Positions 15,941 through 21,566 of a DNA stretch of 21,566 nt are shown here, in pieces; the stretch's first letter is position 1; each line of letters begins with the position of its first letter. The position numbers were made by a program, and so were the translations under genes. Source of the stretch: DAHVFY01 sp040388665. Its GTDB lineage: Bacteria; Chlamydiota; Chlamydiia; Chlamydiales; Rhabdochlamydiaceae. The notes beneath the pieces are model-generated. The model made no database searches, was not told where the DNA came from, and saw nothing but the letters and a program-made list of their open reading frames with translations. The stretch lies in NCBI GenBank assembly GCA_040388665.1, contig JAZKBL010000021.1:1-21566 (forward strand), in the 5' to 3' direction.

Positions 15941-16097
15941 AGCGGCTGAGATCAACGCGGAGCCGCTAAGTCGTTATTTTATAAATTGTTGACGACTCTT
16001 TCTATTCCATTGCGAAGCAACTTTTGTCCAAAATTAAGAAGTAATCAATTTTCAATTTTCTCCGCGTCGTTGCAGCCCTGCGTCTCCGCGTTGATCT
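15941..16097. repeat. inverted CGCGGAG-type repeats downstream of dnaA
   Basis: The 15821-16116 spacer holds no gene I can support. AGATCAACGCGGAG at 15949-15962 is the exact reverse complement of 16084-16097. A further CTCCGCG lies at 16060-16066. AGCGGCT/AGCCGCT (15941-15947 / 15961-15967) makes a local 7-bp hairpin around the first copy. These could form the dnaA 3' end structure or be a dispersed intergenic repeat; no T-run follows in the dnaA direction. Confidence 0.5.
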
Positions 16098-16116
16098 GGG
16101 GTTCTTTACTAGGCGT

Positions 16117-17451
16117 TTAAGTTTCGAGGTTGCGGCGAGCGATTTGGATTTGGCGCTTGAGGGTTTCGTCTTTTTCAAGCTGCTCGGCGATTTTTTTCCA
16201 GGCATGGAGAAGGGTGGAGTGAGTTTTACCTCCAAAAGATGAGGCAAGTTTCATGAGAGATTCGTTAATGAGCTCTTTTGCAAGGTACATGGCCACTTGA
16301 CGGGGGAATGCGATGTCTTTTGTGCGAGCATTGCCGCAGAGATCGCTGATGCGCACCTGATAGAGTGATGAAACGCATTTGAGGACATTTTCAATGGAGA
16401 TTCGCTTGCTAGGCGCATGTTGCATGAGCTCTCCAAGCGTTTTTTCTGCAATTTCTTCCGTTACTTCCATCCCCATAAGACGACAGTAAGCGGAAAGACG
16501 ATTAAGAGCGCCTTCTAGCTGCCGCACGTTATTAAAAATATGTTCAGCAATGAAAAAGGCGACTTTGTGAGGAACTTTTAAGCCGCGTAATTCTGCTTTA
16601 TGCTGAAGGATCGCAACGCGCGTTTCTAGGTCAGGGATGCCAACGTTGGCAACAAGGCCCCACTCCATGCGTGCAATCATCCGTTCAGAAAGTTTAAGTT
16701 GTCCTGGTGGTTTATCGCTTGTAATGACAATTTGTTTGTTCTGATTGATGAGAGATTCAAACGTATTGCAAAACTCTTCTTCAAAATTCAATCTACTTTG
16801 GAGAAATTGAATATCATCGACAAGGAGGACATCAAGAGATCTATAATAACGTTTCATTTTATCCATTGACTTATTGCGCAAATTGTCAATGAGGTCGTTG
16901 ATAAAACCTTCTGTCGTGATGCACTGAATCTTAACTTTTTTTTGATTTTCTTTAATGTAATGACCGATGGCGTGCAAAAGATGCGTTTTGCCAAGGCCCA
17001 CGCCTCCATGGATAAAGAGGGGATTGTAAGACTTCCCGGGACGGTTTGCAACACCCATTGCAGCAGATTTGACAAATTGGTTTGCTGGACCTTCGATGAA
17101 GTTGTTGAAAGTGTAGAAGGGGTTGAGCTTTAATTCTGTATCTTGTGCGGATTGTGACGTGTCAGGGCTAGTTGCCGTAGGCGTTGTAATTTTAGGTCTA
17201 TTGGGCTCGACAACGAGGAATTGAATTGCGGATTCATTTGCCTTTAAAACAGGAAAGAAAGAAATGAGATCCTTTTTAAAGTTGGATAAGAAATATTCCT
17301 GAACAAAAATATTGGGGACTTCTAAGATGATATGGCTATCCGTCACTTCGATAAACTTGATCGGAGCGATCCAATTTTCAAACTCTGCTGCCGAACATTT
17401 TTCTTCAATGAATTCTAAAAATGCAGGCCAAACGTCATGAGAAGTAAGCAT
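16117..17451 (-). CDS. dnaA: chromosomal replication initiator protein DnaA
   Basis: This 444-residue AAA+ initiator binds DnaA boxes and opens the origin. Domain I is at ~1-80 (VWPAFLEFI, then FENWIAPIKF). A short Thr/Ser linker follows (~88-105). Domain III carries Walker A GGVGLGKT (149-156), Walker B VLLVDD (208-213) and an arginine-finger region SERMIARMEWGL. Domain IV carries FPRQVAMYLAKEL (382-394) and GGKTHSTLLHA (407-417). The usual GGRDHTTV is changed: Asp is replaced by Thr409 and the first Thr by Ser411, at positions that contact the box in E. coli. An in-frame TAA four codons upstream rules out a longer start. No Shine-Dalgarno is seen. It follows the 675-aa gene by 42 bases, probably in one transcript. 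dnaN and recF are absent, and chlamydiae carry two dnaA genes (from memory), so this may be either paralogue. Confidence 0.95.
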   Translation of the reverse strand: MLTSHDVWPAFLEFIEEKCSAAEFENWIAPIKFIEVTDSHIILEVPNIFVQEYFLSNFKKDLISFFPVLKANESAIQFLVVEPNRPKITTPTATSPDTSQSAQDTELKLNPFYTFNNFIEGPANQFVKSAAMGVANRPGKSYNPLFIHGGVGLGKTHLLHAIGHYIKENQKKVKIQCITTEGFINDLIDNLRNKSMDKMKRYYRSLDVLLVDDIQFLQSRLNFEEEFCNTFESLINQNKQIVITSDKPPGQLKLSERMIARMEWGLVANVGIPDLETRVAILQHKAELRGLKVPHKVAFFIAEHIFNNVRQLEGALNRLSAYCRLMGMEVTEEIAEKTLGELMQHAPSKRISIENVLKCVSSLYQVRISDLCGNARTKDIAFPRQVAMYLAKELINESLMKLASSFGGKTHSTLLHAWKKIAEQLEKDETLKRQIQIARRNLET

Positions 17452-17493
17452 ATGGCAAATTTAGCATGGGTGCATCAGCTTGCGCAAGAACAA

Positions 17494-19521
17494 TCAGGAA
17501 GAAAGAGCGACTAAACTTGCAACCCGTTGATTGTTAAAATATGTGATGGTTAAAAAATTTTCGATGATCTCGATAAATTCCGCATGTTTTTGTTCATCGA
17601 TGGCATGAAAAAACAAAATCAGGCAGGAGTTACCATGAACATTAATTGAAGAATAAGCAAGATTGATCGATGGAATATTTAAGTGCGCTAAATGTGTGAG
17701 AATCGCATTTTTGAGTGTTGGATGAGGAGCTGCAATAGCTGCCACTAAAGTAAGAGCGCTGCTTACTGTTTTAAAGTAACAGGGAGAATGTTTGAAATCA
17801 TGTTCTAAGGCTTCTAAAAGTAGGAGAAAGGCGGTTTTTAATAGGTTTGGGTGCAGAATGCTTTGTGTTGTTGGAGGTTCAATCGCGTAGAAGAAATTCT
17901 CCATTAGGAAGTCGTTTTGAACTTTAGCTTCATGCAAAAGGTCTCTAAGTGCATGCAGCGTTTCGATTTGTTTAGCGATCATTCCTCCGTTGTAATCGCG
18001 GAACTCTCCTAAAATTTGCGTGAGTTCTGTAACAACGGCTTGTCTTGCTTTATGAAGATCTAGAGAATAGTCTTTGCGGAAGAAGGGCGCTTTTGCAAGT
18101 GTTACTTTAAAAGTATTCAATTGTTTTGGATATTTATTTTTTAAGGAACCAACGGTTTTAATTTCTTCTACAGAAATATGTGAGGGCAATAATTTTTTTA
18201 AACAAGGAGATGTAGGTTTTAAAAGACGAAGTAAAATCACATTAAACGTGAGATTTAAATGAGTTTGATTATGAAAATTAATGACAACCTGAGGAATGTC
18301 GCTGACGTATTTGAGTTCATTACTAAGAATTACAATATGCCTTAGAACCTCTTCTTCATTACGTGAAACGAACACAGGATGGCTCACATTTTCAATTCTT
18401 TCACGAAGTTCTTGAGCTAGCCGCTGTCGTAGTTTTTTGACCTCAAGCATTGAGAAGGGCTTTTTATCCGGCTTTTCGATTTCGATGTAGAATGTAGGAA
18501 TTTTATCATTGCGCCAGTCTACGACAAAAGAATCAGGAACTTCAGAAATATTAGAAATGCAGCTTAAGATAGATTCTTTAAAATGCTTTTTCTTGAATAG
18601 CTCATTTTCTCTTAGCAAACTTACCCCGACAAGAATACCTAAAACGGGATGAGGATTTCTTGCATGGAAAATTTTAAGACTAATATGCCTTAGTGTTGAG
18701 TTATGATTAATCGCGATTTGTAAAGACTTGCGGAAGAGATATTGATAACAAATCAACCTACTAATATAGCGTAAATCGCGCAGAGCCATAAACTTTTCGC
18801 GGAAAAGAAGGACAAAATGTTGGATTTCTAAAAAGATGTCCCTATCGAAAGTTTTAGTTCTTAATTTAAAAAGAGGTGTGATATGCGCTTTGATTTGTGT
18901 GATTTTTTCTTCAGCGGAAAGTTTGATGAAAAATTGATGCATTTGATCAAAAATAGAAAGATCAAACTCTTTTGAGGAGCGGTCAATTAAAGAGGAGATA
19001 TTTTCTTGGATAAGAGCTGTTTTTTCTTGAGGAGAGAGCTTTTTAACAGACATAAGGTGGCGTGCGTGATAGACAGCCTGTAGAGTAAGTTTAATTTCGC
19101 GCACAAGATCTGGGAAATTTTGATGGATGAGTAATAAATCTTCCGGTGTTTGCGCGGTAGCTAGTCGTTCATTGATGAGATATTCTGTAGAGCTTCCTTC
19201 GAAAAAAAAGCAAAAGGTGCGTGTGCCGACAAGGTCTAGAATTTTTCCAGGAATGAGCCAACGGCTTAACATGTCGGAAATAAAACGCCCTGTTCCTTGC
19301 GTATAGTTGGAAGGGCATAAAGTGACGATTGAAAATCCTTGAGAGTTTTGTTGTAGCGAAGGTGAAACAACAAGAGGCAGATACTTGTCCAGTTTTGTGA
19401 AATCATTACGCGCATCTTCTGGGAGGATTTTTTTCAGCAAAAGCTCTATCGATTGGATAAAGCTATGATAGCTTGGATCTGTCTCATCTGGAAGTTCAAA
19501 ACTTGGTCTAATTTTAAGCAT
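17494..19521 (-). CDS. 675-aa protein of unknown function, upstream in the dnaA operon
   Basis: I do not recognise a family. It starts MLKIRPSFELPDETDPSYHSFIQ, has no signal peptide or transmembrane helix, and is rich in Leu, His and Lys with long predicted helices, for example ~155-270, which holds the charged segments EKTALIQENISSLIDRSSKEF and KEFDLSIFDQMHQFFIKL. A mixed strand/helix region with FSMLEVKKLRQRLAQELRERIE follows in the middle. The C-terminal part (HPNLLKTAFLLLLEALEH to the end) is helical with little charge. It is probably a cytosolic, phylum-specific protein. The start codon lies in the outer arm of the 165-bp palindrome (GGGATAGATTCATG on the minus strand). Only 42 bases separate its stop from dnaA, so expression of dnaA probably depends on its promoter. 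Confidence 0.7.
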   Translation of the reverse strand: MLKIRPSFELPDETDPSYHSFIQSIELLLKKILPEDARNDFTKLDKYLPLVVSPSLQQNSQGFSIVTLCPSNYTQGTGRFISDMLSRWLIPGKILDLVGTRTFCFFFEGSSTEYLINERLATAQTPEDLLLIHQNFPDLVREIKLTLQAVYHARHLMSVKKLSPQEKTALIQENISSLIDRSSKEFDLSIFDQMHQFFIKLSAEEKITQIKAHITPLFKLRTKTFDRDIFLEIQHFVLLFREKFMALRDLRYISRLICYQYLFRKSLQIAINHNSTLRHISLKIFHARNPHPVLGILVGVSLLRENELFKKKHFKESILSCISNISEVPDSFVVDWRNDKIPTFYIEIEKPDKKPFSMLEVKKLRQRLAQELRERIENVSHPVFVSRNEEEVLRHIVILSNELKYVSDIPQVVINFHNQTHLNLTFNVILLRLLKPTSPCLKKLLPSHISVEEIKTVGSLKNKYPKQLNTFKVTLAKAPFFRKDYSLDLHKARQAVVTELTQILGEFRDYNGGMIAKQIETLHALRDLLHEAKVQNDFLMENFFYAIEPPTTQSILHPNLLKTAFLLLLEALEHDFKHSPCYFKTVSSALTLVAAIAAPHPTLKNAILTHLAHLNIPSINLAYSSINVHGNSCLILFFHAIDEQKHAEFIEIIENFLTITYFNNQRVASLVALSS

Positions 19522-19684
19522 GAATCTATCCCGATATTTTAGATGTTTGAGTTTTGATGGGTTTTTCCACAGCTTTTAGAGTCGCTTCGCAGAACATACT
19601 TAAAAAAGTAGGCCAAGAAGCGACTCTAAAAGCTGTGGAAAAAGATGCGAAAAGCAACTGTCTAAAATATCTGAATAGGTTCAT
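19520..19684. repeat. 165-bp palindromic element, copy 2, between the 675-aa gene and oppA
   Basis: The inner arms 19562-19588 and 19617-19643 are perfect 27-bp complements around a 28-base loop (19589-19616). The outer arms 19520-19532 and 19672-19684 pair at 10 of 13 positions plus one G:U. The element overlaps two bases of the minus-strand start codon. It has the same segment lengths as 5625-5789 and aligns with its reverse complement without gaps. The inner arms contain TTTTCCACA (19563-19571) and its inverse (19634-19642), resembling DnaA boxes. A terminator is unlikely because a start codon lies in its end. Confidence 0.8.
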
Positions 19685-19711
19685 AGGAGCCGGATTATAG
19701 CGATTTAAGGA

Positions 19712-19739
19712 TTTACAAATAACAAAAAATGATTATCCT
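19712..19739 (+). promoter_or_regulatory. weak candidate promoter for the oppA-like gene
   Basis: TTTACA at 19712-19717 and TATCCT at 19734-19739 are 16 bases apart in an AT-rich stretch. The hexamer matches are moderate, but the position fits a leader that includes the AAGGAG at 19761-19766. Confidence 0.3.
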
Positions 19740-19774
19740 TAGAGACTTTCTTTATTTTCCAAGGAGCTTTACTT

Positions 19775-21379
19775 ATGAAATCTACCTTAACAATGGTGTT
19801 AGCAGTGGCTAGTTTATGTATTTCGTGTCAGAAACAGTCTTCTCCCTTTTTACAATCACAAAAAGAGATCTTGCGTTTGAGCATTTCAGGAGAGCCAGAT
19901 TCTTTAGATCCTAGAAAAAGTAACAATATTAATGCCGATCTTGTGATTAAAATGCTTTTTCAGGGGTTGACTTCTGTGGATTCTCAAGGGAAAATGGCTC
20001 TTGCTCTTGCAGAGTCTGTAGAGATTTCAGAAGATCAAATGAACTATAAAATTGTGCTGCGCGATAGTTTTTGGTCAGATGGCCATCCCGTAATCGCTCA
20101 GGATTTTGAGACTTCTTGGAAAGCATCTCTTAAAACTGAAGCGCCTGTGATTTGCGCTAATCTTCTTTATCCTTTAAAGAATGCAGAAGCTGCAAAAAGA
20201 GGTAAAGTGTCTGTTGAAGAAGTCGGCGTTTATGCACAAGATACAAAAACATTGATGATTCAGCTTGAAAAACCCACCTCATTCTTTTTAGACCTTATGG
20301 CATCGACGATGTATTTTCCAGTGCCAAGCCATCTTGTACAGAATGTTGGCGAGTGGGGATCTTCTGCTTCTGAACAATTTGTTTCCAATGGGCCTTTTAA
20401 GCTTGCATCTTGGGAACATAACCACAAACTGAAGCTTTATAAAAACCTTTTCTTTTGCGACAAAGAGCTCGGATTGATCGATGAGATTGACGTAGCAATT
20501 ATTGGCAATGAAATGACAGCTCTTCAGATGTTTGAAAGAGGTGAGCTCGATTGCATTGGAGGCGATTTTTCCCCTCTTCCCCTTGATGCGATTCCTCTTT
20601 TAAGTGCACAAGACGCTTTTGTAAAAACAACCTATGGAGGAACGCGTTATTGCCCTTTTAATATGCATGCATTTCCTTTTAACAATGCCAATATGCGCAA
20701 AGCATTTTCCATAGCAATTTGCCGTACAGCAATTGTTGATAATATCACGCATTTACATGAAGAAGTGGCAACGCATATGATTGCTCCCTGTTTAAAAGGC
20801 AATCATCACGTGGATTTTTTTCAGGATGGTGATGTGGAAACAGCGCGCAGTTATTTTGCAAAGGGCTTAGAAGAGCTCGGTGTTACTAGACAGGATCTAG
20901 ATGGTGCAATTACCTTAAAATATGAAGATGCAGAGATTTCAAGCCGTATTGCGCAAGCATTGCAGCAGCAGTGGTACGATGCCTTTGGCCTACGTGTGAA
21001 TTTAGAGCATAGCGAACTTAAAACCTTTGTTACAGCGCTGCGCCAGAGAAACTTTCAAATCGGTCTGATTTACTGGATGCTGCATTATAACAGCGCTATG
21101 GATATTTTGGATCGCTACCGCACAGCAGATCTTGTAAAAAATTATCCAGGCTGGGAAAGCTCTGAATACACAAGCCTCATTGATGATTTTTTTCTCGAGC
21201 CCGATGAAGAGAAGAGAAACCAGATTTTGCTAAAAGCAGAAGCGGTGTTCATGAACGACATGCCAGTGGCCCCTCTTTACCACTTCTGTAGCCCTTACAT
21301 GCTAAAGCCCGAGGTTACAGGTCTTGAGACAACACCCATTGGCGACTTTTACTTTGGCAACGTATCCATTAAACGTTAA
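19775..21379 (+). CDS. oppA: oligopeptide ABC transporter substrate-binding lipoprotein (family 5)
   Basis: This 534-residue extracytoplasmic solute-binding protein has a hydrophobic N-terminal signal ending in SLCISC, with Cys18 as probable lipid-attachment site (Cys at -3 is unusual for a lipobox). The family-5 signature is clear: LRLSISGEPDSLDPRKS (33-49) and the stretch LALAESVEISEDQMNYKIVLRD to FWSDGHPVIAQDF (~76-111). WMLHYNSAMDILDRYRTADLVKNYPGW and the C-terminal PVAPLYHFCSPYML follow the usual order. AAGGAG at 19761-19766, 8 bases before ATG, sets the start. No oppB, C, D or F genes are next to it, so it is an orphan that must share permeases encoded elsewhere; chlamydiae often have several oppA copies. 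The substrate is probably peptides. Confidence 0.93.
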   Translation: MKSTLTMVLAVASLCISCQKQSSPFLQSQKEILRLSISGEPDSLDPRKSNNINADLVIKMLFQGLTSVDSQGKMALALAESVEISEDQMNYKIVLRDSFWSDGHPVIAQDFETSWKASLKTEAPVICANLLYPLKNAEAAKRGKVSVEEVGVYAQDTKTLMIQLEKPTSFFLDLMASTMYFPVPSHLVQNVGEWGSSASEQFVSNGPFKLASWEHNHKLKLYKNLFFCDKELGLIDEIDVAIIGNEMTALQMFERGELDCIGGDFSPLPLDAIPLLSAQDAFVKTTYGGTRYCPFNMHAFPFNNANMRKAFSIAICRTAIVDNITHLHEEVATHMIAPCLKGNHHVDFFQDGDVETARSYFAKGLEELGVTRQDLDGAITLKYEDAEISSRIAQALQQQWYDAFGLRVNLEHSELKTFVTALRQRNFQIGLIYWMLHYNSAMDILDRYRTADLVKNYPGWESSEYTSLIDDFFLEPDEEKRNQILLKAEAVFMNDMPVAPLYHFCSPYMLKPEVTGLETTPIGDFYFGNVSIKR

Positions 21380-21386
21380 TGAGTCA

Positions 21387-21452
21387 AAGATCACAGGTAA
21401 CGACAGACTGCAGGCCTCTTTTTGTAACGAGAGGCTTGCAGTCTGTGATCTT
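21387..21452 (+). terminator. long bulged hairpin after oppA
   Basis: Bases 21404-21419 pair with 21430-21445 (15 of 16, loop of ten bases rich in T). The stem continues with AAGATCACA / TGTGATCTT after an 8-base bulge on the 5' side. It starts 8 bases after the oppA stop. The downstream side lacks a T-run, so termination would be less than classic; mRNA 3'-end stabilisation is an alternative. Confidence 0.6.
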
Positions 21453-21528
21453 CGGGCTGCTCCGGTCTACTCCCTGCTCCGCAGTGTCCGTGTACCTTCG
21501 CAGAATGGATTTTATTTCTCAAATCTTG

Positions 21529-21549
21529 AAATTTAAAAAACTTAAATTT
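21529..21549. repeat. small AT-only inverted repeat at the window end
   Basis: AAATTTAA and TTAAATTT (8 bp) flank a 5-base spacer. The remaining bases 21453-21566 contain no gene I can support. The significance is doubtful in AT-rich DNA. Confidence 0.25.
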
Positions 21550-21566
21550 TAATTTCTCGTTAAGAT

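Noticed and set aside
15821..16116. Replication origin beside dnaA
   Set aside because: Only one relaxed DnaA-box-like site and AT-rich DNA are seen; there is no box cluster and no dnaN. Strand-skew evidence over the genome would be required.
16002..16247. Basic 81-codon minus-strand frame overlapping the dnaA 3' end
   Set aside because: Half of it is the dnaA coding sequence in another frame; its Lys/Arg/Ser richness follows from that, and no initiation signal is present.
21324..21536. 70-codon frame across the oppA end and terminator
   Set aside because: It starts within oppA and reads through both arms of the 3' hairpin; no independent start signal.
1..21566. tRNA, rRNA and CRISPR arrays
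   Set aside because: The intergenic spacers are short, and none shows a cloverleaf, rRNA segment or regularly spaced direct repeats.

Overview
The window looks like part of the chromosome of an obligate intracellular member of the Chlamydiae, most probably an environmental (Parachlamydia/Simkania/Waddlia-like) lineage. The basis is the gene set and grouping: clpC next to a short lipoate ligase/transferase, a lone gcvH, a dnaA without dnaN/recF beside it, an orphan oligopeptide-binding lipoprotein, and several long proteins of the kind seen in that phylum. From memory, Chlamydia trachomatis carries clpC, lplA, gcsH and a second dnaA within about a dozen genes of each other. This assignment is inference; no database was searched.

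Layout. (1) Bases 1-2253 form an AT-rich accessory island: a possible 3' end of a membrane-protein gene, short repeats that look like decayed insertion-sequence or MITE ends, a long palindrome containing a -10-like box, and one 541-residue protein whose C-terminal half resembles permuted NlpC/P60 (YiiX-like) cysteine hydrolases, a plausible host-directed effector. (2) 2254-4782 is clpC on the minus strand. (3) 4921-15581 is a plus-strand run: lipoate ligase/transferase, an archaeal/eukaryotic-type proS, a PpiD/SurA-like membrane-anchored chaperone, a CBM9/DOMON-like protein, gcvH, a 1446-residue AsmA/TamB-like protein and comF. (4) 15585-15749 is a short minus-strand gene for a 54-residue serine-rich protein behind a perfect TTGACA-18-TATAAT promoter, followed by a repeat-bearing AT-rich spacer. 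(5) 16117-19521 is a minus-strand pair, an unknown 675-residue protein followed by dnaA. (6) 19775-21379 is an oppA-like lipoprotein gene ending in a strong hairpin.

The most unusual signal is a pair of 165-bp palindromic elements at 5625-5789 and 19520-19684. Both divide as 13+29+27+28+27+28+13 bases, and they align without gaps. Their central arms differ at about ten of 27 positions yet still pair (25/27 and 27/27), which is the pattern of compensatory change. In both, the start codon of the downstream gene lies inside the outer arm (GGGATAGRYTCATG), so in RNA the ribosome-binding region and AUG would be paired. A third copy of that end, without the palindrome, sits at the start codon of the AsmA-like gene (10550-10569).

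Functional links: the lipoate ligase/transferase and GcvH fit a lipoyl-attachment or relay route. The PpiD-like and AsmA-like proteins fit outer-membrane protein and lipid biogenesis. ClpC and DnaA are housekeeping. The AT-rich gene is probably acquired.
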